From an uncultured bacterium (lineage in GTDB: Bacteria; Bacillota; Clostridia; Lachnospirales; Lachnospiraceae), in the NCBI GenBank assembly GCA_905215155.1, contig CAJMPJ010000027.1:1-47259 (forward strand): a DNA stretch of 47,259 bases, given 5' to 3'. The notes under the pieces are model-generated. The model was not told the origin of the DNA. It did no database searches and was given only the letters and a program-made list of their open reading frames with translations. Shown here one piece after another: positions 7,857 to 16,140 of the stretch; positions within the stretch are counted from its first letter, which is position 1; each line of letters opens with the position of its first letter. Both the position numbers and the translations under genes were made by a program.

Positions 7857-9017
7857 ATGAGTATGGAATATGGAATTTCAACAAAATGTTTATACGGAAA
7901 TGGATTAGAAGAGTCTGTGGATCGCTCAGGGGCAATCAGTTTCCCTATTTACCAGACAGCAACCTTTGCTCATAAAGGAGTAGGAGAAAGTACCGGCTAC
8001 GATTACAGCCGTCTTCAGAATCCCACCAGAGAGCATTTGGAAAAAATAGTGGCTGCACTGGAATATGGAGCAGATGCTCTGGCATTCTCCAGCGGAATGG
8101 CGGCAATCACAGCTTTAATGGAGTTATTCCGTCCGGGAGATCATATCATCACAGACTGCGATTTATATGGCGGAAGCATCCGCCTTTTTGACAATATCAG
8201 CAAAAAGAACGGAATATTCATCAGTTCTGTAGACTGTACCCGCTGTTCTCCTGAGGAATTTGAAAAGCTGGTAGGAGAGAATACCAAAGCGATTTTTATT
8301 GAGACTCCCACCAACCCCATGATGAATGTCATTGATATTAAAAAACTGGCTCAGATCGCTAAAAAGCATGGGCTTCTCCTGATTGTGGACAATACCTTTA
8401 TGTCTCCTTATTTTCAAAATCCCCTGAAATTGGGAGCCGATATCGTGGTTCACAGCGGAACCAAGTATCTGGGAGGACACAATGACACCATTGCAGGATT
8501 TTTAGTTACTTCCACACAAGAACTATCCGAGAAGCTGCGTTTTATCATTAAGACGGTCGGCTCCGGTCTGGCTCCTTTTGACAGCTGGCTGATACTGAGA
8601 GGAATCAAAACCCTGGCCCTCCGCATGGAACGTTCTGAGAAAAATGCAGAAAAGCTGGTTTCCTGGCTTTGTCAGGAGGAGAAAGTAACAAGAGTCTGTT
8701 ACCCTGGTCTTTCCGGGCATCCGGGCCATGAAGTCTGTAAAGAACAGGCAAGAGGATTTGGCTGTATGGTCACTTTTGAGGTAGAATCAAAGGAACTGGC
8801 ACATAAGGTACTAAAGAATGTCCGTCTGATCCGGTTTGCTGAAAGTCTGGGCGGTGTGGAGACATTGATTACGTATCCCATTACCCAGACCCATGCGGAT
8901 GTGCCAAAGGATGTGCTGGCAGCCAATGGTATTACGGACCGTATTTTAAGATTATCCGTTGGAATCGAAGAGGTGGAAGATTTAATAGAAGAATTGGAGA
9001 AGGTATTTCATGAGTAA
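7857..9017 (+). CDS. Cystathionine gamma-synthase / C-S lyase family PLP enzyme
   Basis: A 386-residue Cys/Met-metabolism PLP-dependent enzyme. The PLP lysine is Lys203 in HSGTKYLGGHND, and the family motif SRLQNPTR is at 51-58. Length and motifs fit cystathionine gamma-synthase, gamma-lyase or beta-lyase; the reaction cannot be settled by eye. Next to a PatB-type beta-lyase, a gamma-synthase role (cystathionine from activated homoserine and cysteine) is reasonable. The 3' end overlaps the next gene by 8 bp, indicating translational coupling. Confidence 0.85.
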   Translation: MSMEYGISTKCLYGNGLEESVDRSGAISFPIYQTATFAHKGVGESTGYDYSRLQNPTREHLEKIVAALEYGADALAFSSGMAAITALMELFRPGDHIITDCDLYGGSIRLFDNISKKNGIFISSVDCTRCSPEEFEKLVGENTKAIFIETPTNPMMNVIDIKKLAQIAKKHGLLLIVDNTFMSPYFQNPLKLGADIVVHSGTKYLGGHNDTIAGFLVTSTQELSEKLRFIIKTVGSGLAPFDSWLILRGIKTLALRMERSEKNAEKLVSWLCQEEKVTRVCYPGLSGHPGHEVCKEQARGFGCMVTFEVESKELAHKVLKNVRLIRFAESLGGVETLITYPITQTHADVPKDVLAANGITDRILRLSVGIEEVEDLIEELEKVFHE

Positions 9018-10203
9018 AGGAACATTTGATTTCGATGAACAGATTGATAGGAAAAATACAAACAGCTTAAAGTATGACTTTGCAGTCCATAGAGGAAAGC
9101 CGGCAGATATTCTTCCTTTGTGGGTGGCAGATATGGATTTTAAAGTGGCCGGTCCCATCCTGGATGCCATTATAAAACGGACACAGCATGGGATCTTCGG
9201 TTACAGCGAAGTGCAGGAAGATTATTTTGAAGCCGTAAAGAACTGGATGGAAAAAAAACATGACTGGACCGTGGAAAGAAAATGGCTGGTAAAGACTCCC
9301 GGTGTGGTGTTCGCGTTAGCCATGGCAGTGAAGGCTTTTACAGAACCAGGTGACGGAGTGATGATTCAGCAGCCGGTTTATTATCCATTCAGCGAAGTCA
9401 TTAAAGACAATGACCGTAAAATTGTGGACAACACTCTGGTGCTTGGTGCCGATGGCGTGTACCGCATGGACTTGGAGGACTTTGAAAAAAAAGCGGCGGG
9501 CGGCCAGGTGAAATTATTCTTATTATGCAATCCTCATAATCCGGTAGGAAGAGTATTTCATAGAGAGGAACTGGAAAAGGTGGGTGAAATCTGCAACCGC
9601 CATAACATCATTGTGGTCAGCGATGAAATTCATCAGGATTTTGTATACAATGGAAAACACCAGGTCTTTGCCAATCTCACGGAAGAACTGAAGAACAGGA
9701 CCATAACCTGCACGGCTCCAAGCAAAACCTTTAATGTGGCCGGTCTTCAGGTTTCCAATATTTTTATTCCCAATTCGGAATTGCGGAGAAAATTCAAAAA
9801 GCAAATGGCGGCAGCCGGCTACAGCCAGCTTAACACCCTGGGGCTTACTGCCTGTGAAGCGGCTTACCGGTATGGAGAAGCGTGGCATCAGGAGCTGATC
9901 GAGTATTTAAAAGAAAATCTTACCTTTGTGCGGAAATACCTGGAGGAGAACCTGCCGGAAATAAGGCTGATCGAACCGGAAGGAACGTATCTTGTGTGGC
10001 TGGATTTCAGAAAGCTTTCTCTTACAGAAGAAGAACGGGAGGACTTAATCGTAAATAAGGCTGGTCTTTGGCTGGACAGCGGAGCCATTTTCGGTGAGGC
10101 AGGGGAGGGCTTTGAACGGGTCAATATTGCTTGTCCAAGGTCCACGCTGCAGCTGGCTTTTGATAAGCTGAGAGCAGCCATAGCAGATTTGAAAAAAATT
10201 TAA
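9010..10203 (+). CDS. MalY/PatB-family cystathionine beta-lyase (aminotransferase fold)
   Basis: A 397-residue fold-type-I PLP enzyme. The N-terminal block LPLWVADMDFKVAGPI (36-51), DEIHQD (about 205-210) and PLP Lys239 in TAPSKTFNVAGLQ are hallmarks of the MalY/PatB C-S lyases. These cleave cystathionine and other S-substituted cysteines to a thiol, pyruvate and ammonia. It overlaps the previous gene by 8 bp. In context it can finish transsulfuration to homocysteine and may also release thiols from S-cysteine conjugates imported by the downstream operon. Confidence 0.87.
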   Translation: MSKGTFDFDEQIDRKNTNSLKYDFAVHRGKPADILPLWVADMDFKVAGPILDAIIKRTQHGIFGYSEVQEDYFEAVKNWMEKKHDWTVERKWLVKTPGVVFALAMAVKAFTEPGDGVMIQQPVYYPFSEVIKDNDRKIVDNTLVLGADGVYRMDLEDFEKKAAGGQVKLFLLCNPHNPVGRVFHREELEKVGEICNRHNIIVVSDEIHQDFVYNGKHQVFANLTEELKNRTITCTAPSKTFNVAGLQVSNIFIPNSELRRKFKKQMAAAGYSQLNTLGLTACEAAYRYGEAWHQELIEYLKENLTFVRKYLEENLPEIRLIEPEGTYLVWLDFRKLSLTEEEREDLIVNKAGLWLDSGAIFGEAGEGFERVNIACPRSTLQLAFDKLRAAIADLKKI

Positions 10204-10211
10204 AATAGATA

Positions 10212-10240
10212 TTGACACCCACCTTTTCTTGTATTAATAT
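10212..10240 (+). promoter_or_regulatory. Promoter of the cysK leader
   Basis: Consensus TTGACA (10212-10217) is followed 17 bp later by TAATAT (10235-10240). Transcription from about 10247 would give a leader of roughly 260 nt before cysK. Confidence 0.65.
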
Positions 10241-10296
10241 AAGGATAACATATAAACATATTAAACATGTATGTAAATGGAAAAAGGCGGTGTCAT

Positions 10297-10395
10297 ATGA
10301 AGAGCAGATCCTATAATTCAAATAAACAAATCATTTTAAGTAATAAATGTTGCTGTCAGACGATATGTATGGTGCGAGCTATCGTTTTATTGTAA
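10297..10395 (+). CDS. cysK leader peptide with Cys-Cys-Cys run (attenuator uORF)
   Basis: ATG 10297 to TAA 10395 encodes 32 residues. AGGCGG (10285-10290), one mismatch from a perfect Shine-Dalgarno, precedes it by 6 nt. Codons 18-20 are TGT-TGC-TGT (10348-10356), giving the local peptide NKCCCQTIC with a fourth Cys at position 24. Cysteine is rare in proteins, so four Cys in seven residues just before a terminator-controlled cysteine synthase gene is what a ribosome-stalling sensor of charged tRNA-Cys would look like. The Cys codons overlap the 5' arm of the leader stem described in the next entry. There is no other reason for this short frame to be translated. Confidence 0.75.
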   Translation: MKSRSYNSNKQIILSNKCCCQTICMVRAIVLL

Positions 10396-10490
10396 TACCG
10401 TTTTCGATACCTGACAGCTTTAGGAATGAAATGCAGTGTATTTCATGAACATAAAAGAACAGGTACCATGCCGGTATCTGTTCTTTTTTA
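10352..10490 (+). promoter_or_regulatory. Transcription attenuator in front of cysK
   Basis: Stem P1 pairs GCTGTCAG (10352-10359) with CTGACAGC (10411-10418) and encloses P2, ACGATA/TATCGT (10360-10365/10380-10385). A further hairpin, ATGAAAT/ATTTCAT, lies at 10426-10446. The terminator is a 15-bp stem, AAAAGAACAGGTACC with its complement (10453-10487), loop ATGCC and T6. TACCTG (10408-10413), overlapping the P1 3' arm, is exactly complementary to CAGGTA (10460-10465) in the terminator 5' arm, so P1 and terminator compete with an antiterminator. A ribosome paused on the Cys codons would cover the P1 5' arm and favour readthrough into cysK. Confidence 0.75.
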
Positions 10491-10515
10491 TAATCAAATA
10501 TGAATGGAGGATTTT

Positions 10516-11451
10516 ATGATGGGAGCAATTAAAGAAAGCGCATTAGAATTAATTGGAGGAACACCGTTACTTAAATTAAACCGCTACACTAAAAAAGAAG
10601 GAATCAAGGATGTTACCATACTTGCAAAGCTGGAATATTTAAACCCGGCTGGTTCTGTGAAGGACCGTATCGCTCTTGCGATGATTGAAGATGCAGAAGC
10701 GAGCGGAGCGTTAAAAGAGGGTGCTACCATCATTGAGCCAACCTCCGGGAATACCGGTATCGGCCTTGCAGCCGTTGCGGCGGCAAAAGGCTATAAAACC
10801 ATACTTACACTTCCTGATACCATGAGCGTGGAAAGAAGAAACTTATTAAAGGCTTATGGTGCGGAGTTAGTACTTACCGAGGGAGCCAAAGGCATGAAGG
10901 GTGCCATAGCAAAAGCGGAGGAATTAAAGGAATCCATTCCTGGTTCCGTGATTCTTGGACAGTTCGTGAATCCTGCAAATCCAAAGGTGCATAGAGAGAC
11001 CACGGGACCTGAGATCTGGGAGCAGACCGGCGGAGCAGTTGATATCTTTGTTGCCGGTGTAGGCACTGGCGGCACCATTACAGGCGCCGGTTCTTATTTA
11101 AAGGAAAAGAATCCTGAGATCAAGATCGTAGCCGTGGAGCCGGCAAACAGTCCAGTCCTTTCCGGAGGCAATCCAGGTCCTCATAAGATCCAGGGAATCG
11201 GTGCAGGTTTTGTTCCGGAAGTATTGGACACCAAAATCTATGATGAGGTGATTGCCGTTGAGAATGAGGATTCATTTGCAGAAGGAAAGACATTTGCAGT
11301 TACCGAAGGAATCCTTGTGGGTATTTCCTCAGGAGCCGCATTGAAAGCAGCAAAATTATTAGCAGAAAAGCCAGAGAATAAAGGGAAGACCATTGTTGTC
11401 ATATTACCTGATTCTGGTGACCGCTATCTGTCCACCCCGTTATTTAGCTAA
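10516..11451 (+). CDS. cysK: Cysteine synthase (O-acetylserine sulfhydrylase)
   Basis: About 311 residues of a fold-type-II PLP enzyme. The PLP lysine is Lys49 in NPAGSVKDR. The substrate-loop motif [11 protein letters not shown] and the PLP-phosphate loop GTGGTITG are intact. It makes cysteine from O-acetylserine and sulfide. GGAGG (10506-10510) allows ATG 10516 or 10519. It is controlled by the leader attenuator just upstream, so expression should rise when Cys-tRNA is scarce. A strong terminator follows. Confidence 0.95.
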   Translation: MMGAIKESALELIGGTPLLKLNRYTKKEGIKDVTILAKLEYLNPAGSVKDRIALAMIEDAEASGALKEGATIIEPTSGNTGIGLAAVAAAKGYKTILTLPDTMSVERRNLLKAYGAELVLTEGAKGMKGAIAKAEELKESIPGSVILGQFVNPANPKVHRETTGPEIWEQTGGAVDIFVAGVGTGGTITGAGSYLKEKNPEIKIVAVEPANSPVLSGGNPGPHKIQGIGAGFVPEVLDTKIYDEVIAVENEDSFAEGKTFAVTEGILVGISSGAALKAAKLLAEKPENKGKTIVVILPDSGDRYLSTPLFS

Positions 11452-11483
11452 AGAGACCGATATACAAGGTGACTGGTGGGATT

Positions 11484-11526
11484 TACAGCTGGTTATAAGA
11501 AAATCTTATTGCCGGCTGTATTTTTT
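11484..11526 (+). terminator. Terminator after cysK
   Basis: TACAGCTGG pairs with CCGGCTGTA and the inner ATAAGA with TCTTAT; six T residues follow. Confidence 0.85.
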
Positions 11527-11531
11527 ATATA

Positions 11532-11561
11532 TTACACAAAAACCTATAGGAATGATATGAT
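11532..11561 (+). promoter_or_regulatory. Promoter of the GST/ABC transporter operon
   Basis: TTACAC (11532-11537) and TATGAT (11556-11561) are separated by 18 bp. It lies immediately after the cysK terminator, so the operon has its own promoter. Confidence 0.5.
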
Positions 11562-11618
11562 TTAGAAAAGTAAGAAAAAGCAGGAAAAAAGGAGCTTAAA
11601 AATCACCTGTATGCTTTG

Positions 11619-11653
11619 AGAAGCAGGCGTCGGGCGGCATCTGCTTTTTTTGT
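11619..11653 (+). terminator. Leader terminator (possible attenuator) before the first GST gene
   Basis: AGAAGCAG and CTGCTTTT pair around a 14-nt loop, and the 3' arm runs into a T7 stretch. It sits between the promoter and the first gene, so it could attenuate the operon. No leader peptide or known riboswitch was recognised. Confidence 0.5.
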
Positions 11654-11681
11654 ACCAAAAAAACGGAAAGAAGGAAAAAAT

Positions 11682-12671
11682 ATGGCAATAGAAGAGAAAT
11701 TCGGAAAGGTATCCACCTCAGAAGATACTCATGAAGTATCACAGACAGGTGCTTTTGTAAGGCAGGATAATTACTTTGTCACCCCATTTGGTGACGGGGA
11801 AGGAGAGCTGCCGGTGGAAGCCGGACGTTACCGCTTGATCTGGACCCCTCTTTGCCCATGGGCAACCAGACAGATCATCGCATTAAAGCTGCTTGGCCTG
11901 GAGGATGCAGTCAGCGTTGGAACCGTAGGCCCCGTAAGAACTGAAAATGGCTGGGAATTCTCTCTTGATGAGGGCGGTGTGGACCCGGTGTTAAAGATTC
12001 GTTTTCTTCCGGAGATTTATGCGGAGACAGCACCGGAATATGAGGGAAGAGCAACGGTCCCCACGGTTGTAGATGTAAAGACAAGGAAAGTGGTAAATAA
12101 CGATTATCATCACCTGACCAACTATTGGGAGACAGCCTGGAAGCCGCTTCATAAAGAAGGAGCACCTGATTTATACCCGGAGGAATTACGAAAGGATATT
12201 GATGAATTAAACGCCGTCATCTTCCATGAAGTGAACAACGGAGTCTATAAATCCGGATTTGCCCAGTCCCAGGAGGAATACGAAAAAGCCTATGACGTGC
12301 TCTTTCAGAGACTTGACTGGCTGGAAGAACGCTTATCCAAAAGCAGATACTTATTTGGAGACCAAATCACGGATTCGGATATCCGCCTGTATGTGACCCT
12401 GGCAAGATTTGATGTGGCTTATTATTTCTGCTTTAAAACAAACAGAAACCGGCTGACAGATTTTGAAAATCTCTGGAACTATGCAAAGGACCTCTATACC
12501 ATTCCTGCATTTAGGGAAGCCACCGATTTTGATTCCATTAAAAAGGGCTATCACCTGGGCAACCATGCACACAACCCATATAATATCCTCCCGCTGGGAC
12601 CGGATCTTTCCATATGGGATGAACCCCATAACAGAGATGAGAAATTTGGAAAGAGAAAATTTGAGTATTAG
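11682..12671 (+). CDS. Glutathionyl-hydroquinone reductase-like GST (copy 1)
   Basis: A 329-residue Xi-class GST. The redox-active motif is Cys58 in PLCPWA, within a thioredoxin-like N-domain (about 45-150), followed by an all-helical C-domain with the family motif FGDQITDSDIRLYVTLARFDVAYY. Such enzymes remove glutathione from glutathionyl-hydroquinones and related thioether conjugates. ATG 11682 is chosen, with GAAGGA upstream. It is the first gene of a long operon, 24 bp before a lipoprotein transporter gene. Many Clostridia lack glutathione synthesis, so a diet-derived or other thiol conjugate is the likely substrate (inference). Confidence 0.85.
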   Translation: MAIEEKFGKVSTSEDTHEVSQTGAFVRQDNYFVTPFGDGEGELPVEAGRYRLIWTPLCPWATRQIIALKLLGLEDAVSVGTVGPVRTENGWEFSLDEGGVDPVLKIRFLPEIYAETAPEYEGRATVPTVVDVKTRKVVNNDYHHLTNYWETAWKPLHKEGAPDLYPEELRKDIDELNAVIFHEVNNGVYKSGFAQSQEEYEKAYDVLFQRLDWLEERLSKSRYLFGDQITDSDIRLYVTLARFDVAYYFCFKTNRNRLTDFENLWNYAKDLYTIPAFREATDFDSIKKGYHLGNHAHNPYNILPLGPDLSIWDEPHNRDEKFGKRKFEY

Positions 12672-12695
12672 GATTTAGAAGAAGAGGAAAAAATT

Positions 12696-13571
12696 ATGAA
12701 GAGAAATTTTGCAAAAAAGACAGTATTAGGATTGCTGGCAGCAGTGACGGTATTAGGTGCACTGGCTGGATGCAGCAAGCAGGAAACAAAACAGGAAGAA
12801 ACCACTGTGGCAGCAGGAAGCAATACGGAACCAGTCACTATTTATGCGGCAACCGGAGGATCTCCAAAGCCATTTACTTTTGTAGACACAAACAATCAGC
12901 TGACAGGACACAACATTGACCTTATCAAAGCTGTTTTTGATAAGCTTCCTCAGTATAAGCTTGAAATCGAAGTAACTGATTTCCCATCTATTTTTGCAGG
13001 GCTTGATTCCGACCGTTATCAGATCGGCGTAAACAACTTTGCAAAGAATGAGAAACGTCAGGAAAAGTACTTATTCACAGATCCCATTTTTGCAAATGAG
13101 TATGTTGCGGTTTTTGCAAAAGACAATAATAAGGCAGAAACCATTGGTTCCTGGGATGACCTTGCAGGCTTAAAGACTATCTCCCAGGCAGGCATCAATA
13201 TTACCACAGCTTTGGAAAATTATAATGCAGCAAACCCACAGAACCCTATTAACATTGAATACAGCGAAGAAGACCTTGTCCTTCAGATCCAGGATGTAGA
13301 GGCAGGAAAATATGATTTCGTTTTAATGGATAAACCAATGTTTGAGTACTATCAGAAGGAATTTAACTTTAACGTGACCGGAGTTCCGATCAACAATGAT
13401 GTTTCCAAGGATTTAATGGGCGAACCATTCAGCTACCTGATTGTAAGCAAAGGAAATGAGAAGCTGGTAGAAGATTTGAACAAAGCGTTAAAAGAAGTAA
13501 TTGAGGACGGAACATCAAAGGAAATCAACTTAAAATGGTTTGGTTCCGATTATTCCCCTTCCTATAAATAA
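12696..13571 (+). CDS. Amino acid (cystine-type) ABC transporter substrate-binding lipoprotein
   Basis: A 291-residue protein with a lipoprotein signal peptide (positively charged start, hydrophobic core, lipobox LAGC, Cys at about 26). A family-3 solute-binding domain follows (PFTFVDTNNQLTGHNIDLIKAVF). It captures a polar amino acid outside the membrane. The surrounding sulfur genes suggest cystine or an S-substituted cysteine. It is followed at once by its permease and ATPase. Confidence 0.9.
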   Translation: MKRNFAKKTVLGLLAAVTVLGALAGCSKQETKQEETTVAAGSNTEPVTIYAATGGSPKPFTFVDTNNQLTGHNIDLIKAVFDKLPQYKLEIEVTDFPSIFAGLDSDRYQIGVNNFAKNEKRQEKYLFTDPIFANEYVAVFAKDNNKAETIGSWDDLAGLKTISQAGINITTALENYNAANPQNPINIEYSEEDLVLQIQDVEAGKYDFVLMDKPMFEYYQKEFNFNVTGVPINNDVSKDLMGEPFSYLIVSKGNEKLVEDLNKALKEVIEDGTSKEINLKWFGSDYSPSYK

Positions 13572-13591
13572 GGAAAATCTGGAGGAGCAAG

Positions 13592-14335
13592 ATGAGCAAA
13601 ATATTTGATTGGCAGCTGGTATTTACGGAAATTCCCGCATTATTAAAATACTTGCCGGTAACCCTGCAACTGACGTTAATCGCCCTTGTGATCGGGTGGG
13701 TGGTAGGACTTTTGATCGCATTTGTAAAAATCCACAACATTCCGGTTTTACGGCAGTTATGTTCCCTGTTTGTTTCCGTGGTAAGAGGAACTCCGATTAT
13801 CGTTCAGCTGTACCTTACGTACTTTGGAATCCCCATTGCCTTAAAATACTACAATTTCTACAACGGAACCAATTATAACGTAAATGGGATACCGCCAATT
13901 ATTTTTGCTATCGTGGCATTGGGACTCAATCAATCTGCTTTTGACTCAGAGACCATACGGGCTGCCATACAGTCCGTGGAAAAAGGTCAGGTGGAGGCCG
14001 CTAAATCATTAGGGATGAACGGCTTTCAGATATTTCGGAGAGTTCTGTTTCCACAGGCTGTCACCGTTGCAATTCCCTCCCTTGGAAACTCCCTCATCGG
14101 CCTGGTAAAAGGAACGTCTCTTGCATTTACCTGTTCCGTCGTTGAAATAACAGCTCAGGGTAAGATTTTAGCAGGAAGCAGTTACCGTTATTTTGAAATT
14201 TACTGCTCTCTGGCCATTATCTATTGGGTACTTACCATTTTCATTGAAAGACTGTTTACATACATCGAGAGAAGAATGAGTATCCCCGAGCAGGTAGCAG
14301 CTGTAAAAGGAGGATTGAAAAATGAGCGCAATTGA
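13592..14335 (+). CDS. Polar amino acid ABC transporter permease
   Basis: A 247-residue inner-membrane protein of the His/Glu/Gln/Arg/opine family with about five membrane segments. The EAA-type loop with GxxxAAKSLGMNGFQIFRRVLFPQA (about 128-155) contacts the ATPase. It lies between the binding-protein and ATPase genes and overlaps the latter by 14 bp. Confidence 0.92.
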   Translation: MSKIFDWQLVFTEIPALLKYLPVTLQLTLIALVIGWVVGLLIAFVKIHNIPVLRQLCSLFVSVVRGTPIIVQLYLTYFGIPIALKYYNFYNGTNYNVNGIPPIIFAIVALGLNQSAFDSETIRAAIQSVEKGQVEAAKSLGMNGFQIFRRVLFPQAVTVAIPSLGNSLIGLVKGTSLAFTCSVVEITAQGKILAGSSYRYFEIYCSLAIIYWVLTIFIERLFTYIERRMSIPEQVAAVKGGLKNERN

Positions 14336-15086
14336 AATTCGCGGATTAAGCAAAAAATACGGTGAAAATGTGGTTCTGGATAAAGTGGACTTAACCATTA
14401 ATAAGGGAGATGTAGTAGCCATTATCGGACCTTCCGGTACCGGAAAGTCAACACTTTTGCGCTCCCTCAATCTCCTTGAAAAACCGGAAGAAGGAACTGT
14501 CATCATCAATGGCCGGGAGATCAGTCTTACAACGAAATCGTCCAAAGAAAAGCTGGAACTGCGTCAATATACAGAAATGGTATTTCAGCAGTTTAACCTC
14601 TTTAAAAACCGCACCGCACTGGAAAATGTAATGGAAGGGCTGATGATCGTAAAGAAGTTAAAGAAAAGCGAGGCCAGAGAGATTGCATTAAAACATTTGC
14701 AAAAGGTAGGAATGGGAGACCGGCTTTCCCATTATCCAAGACATTTATCCGGCGGCCAGCAGCAGAGGGTAGCCATAGCAAGAGCGCTGGCCATGGACCC
14801 CAGCCTGCTTCTTATGGATGAACCGACCTCCGCTCTTGATCCGGAATTAGTCAGTGAAGTACTGACTACCATCAGGAACGCGGCAAAGGAAGGCAACACC
14901 ATTTTACTGGTCACCCATGAAATGAACTTTGTGAAAAACGTAGCAAATCGGATTCTTTTCCTGGAAAATGGAAAGATTGTCGCTGACGGAACACCAAAAG
15001 AGATTTTTGAGAACCCGACAAATGAGCGTTTAAAAGAGTTCCTGGTAAAGATTCATATGCTGGATAGCCCGGATTATACGATTTAG
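14322..15086 (+). CDS. Polar amino acid ABC transporter ATP-binding protein
   Basis: A 254-residue ABC ATPase. Walker A is GPSGTGKST (36-44), the signature is LSGGQQQR, Walker B is LLLMDEPTSALD and the switch His is in LLVTHEM. It energises the import system of the two preceding genes and starts inside the permease gene, implying coupled translation. A degenerate GST gene follows directly. Confidence 0.95.
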   Translation: MSAIEIRGLSKKYGENVVLDKVDLTINKGDVVAIIGPSGTGKSTLLRSLNLLEKPEEGTVIINGREISLTTKSSKEKLELRQYTEMVFQQFNLFKNRTALENVMEGLMIVKKLKKSEAREIALKHLQKVGMGDRLSHYPRHLSGGQQQRVAIARALAMDPSLLLMDEPTSALDPELVSEVLTTIRNAAKEGNTILLVTHEMNFVKNVANRILFLENGKIVADGTPKEIFENPTNERLKEFLVKIHMLDSPDYTI

Positions 15087-15092
15087 GGAGGA

Positions 15093-15615
15093 AAATGGCC
15101 GGTCCAGGCAGACCGGTACCGGCTTTTATGGATGCCGGCCTGCCCTCACGCACACAAAGTGGTGATTGCCTGGAAGCTGTTAGGTCTTCGTAAAGTCATC
15201 AGCCTTGGGACTACAGGCATTTACAGGGATCCTAAGGGCTGGGTTTTTACCGAAGATGAAGGGGAAAAAGATCCGGTGTTAGGGATACACTTTTTAAAGG
15301 AACTCTACGATAAGGATGCCCCGGATGGGGATTATAAAGAACGGCCCACTGTCCCTGTAATTGCAGACACAGCAACAAAAAGGCATATGAGGCATTTTTT
15401 GAAGCCATGGATCTCCTTGACCAAAGACTTGCTTCAAGGAGATTTTTATTGGGCGATTATATAACGGATTCGATAGCCGGCTTTATCCGACACTGGCCAG
15501 GTTTGATGTGGATTACCATCAGGTATTCCGCGTAAATAAAAAGCGGCTGGGAAGTTCCGGCAGGACGGGAGTATTTAAGCCTGGATCCAAAAGAAAAATT
15601 TAAGTACCAGGGGGA
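15093..15615 (+). pseudogene. Decayed glutathionyl-hydroquinone reductase-like gene
   Basis: The plus strand still encodes fragments aligning with the intact GST paralogs in several frames. One is ADRYRLLWMPACPHAHK, equivalent to the catalytic region; the next block reaches RPTVPVIADTATK. In another frame come AYEAFFEAMDLLDQRL and FLLGDYITDS. In a third come RLYPTLARFDVDYH and, at the end, LDPKEKFKYQGES. The first about 45 codons and a central block of about 60 codons are missing, and there are at least two frameshifts. Cys is kept but Trp of CPW is His. It lies between the transporter and the GNAT gene. Confidence 0.85.
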
Positions 15616-15620
15616 ATCCT

Positions 15621-16109
15621 ATGAGTGAAATAACCTATAAGACAACAAAAGATAACATTAACTGGCAGGAGGTTTCCGATGTTTTACGCCGGTCCGGCCT
15701 GTCAGATCATACTCCGGAGGAACAGGAAACCATTTTCACCAACAGCTATGCGGTGGTATTTGTCTATGACAAGGACCAGATCGTAGGGGTTGGGAGAGCT
15801 TTATCTGACGGAGTCTGTCAGGCGGCAGTCTATAACATAGCCCTTGAGGAAGAGTACCAGGGATACGGGATTGGAAGAAAACTGATCGCACTGCTTCTTG
15901 ACCAGGTAAAGGGACAGAACGTAATTCTTTATACCCATCCCAGGACTGTGGCACTTTATGAAAAAATGGGATTTCGCAGAAGCAAGACTGCAATGTGCAT
16001 CTTTTGCGGATCGGAAGACACCAGAGCGTGGATGGAGCAGGAGGGGTTTCTGCTTCCCGAAAAATACCGGTTCGTGGATGAATACGGAAGAGAAGATATG
16101 AAGCATTAA
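15621..16109 (+). CDS. GNAT-family N-acetyltransferase
   Basis: A 162-residue GNAT protein. The acetyl-CoA-binding motif is QGYGIG (80-85) following the beta-4 strand AAVYNIAL, and YEKMGF is near 122-127. In Bacillus, GNAT enzymes in similar transporter/amidohydrolase operons N-acetylate S-substituted cysteines. That is the most attractive role here but is inferred from the neighbours. It lies between a decayed GST gene and GST copy 2. Confidence 0.85.
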   Translation: MSEITYKTTKDNINWQEVSDVLRRSGLSDHTPEEQETIFTNSYAVVFVYDKDQIVGVGRALSDGVCQAAVYNIALEEEYQGYGIGRKLIALLLDQVKGQNVILYTHPRTVALYEKMGFRRSKTAMCIFCGSEDTRAWMEQEGFLLPEKYRFVDEYGREDMKH

Positions 16110-16140
16110 CCAGCTGTCAAAAAGAAAAGAGGGAATTGCC

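Noticed and set aside
10297..10490. S-box or T-box explanation for the cysK leader
   Set aside because: The T-box sequence and SAM-I core motifs are absent; the Cys-codon frame and competing stems explain the structure better.
15132..15464. A 110-codon open frame after the ABC ATPase
   Set aside because: It is only one piece of the degenerate GST gene; the homology continues in other frames.
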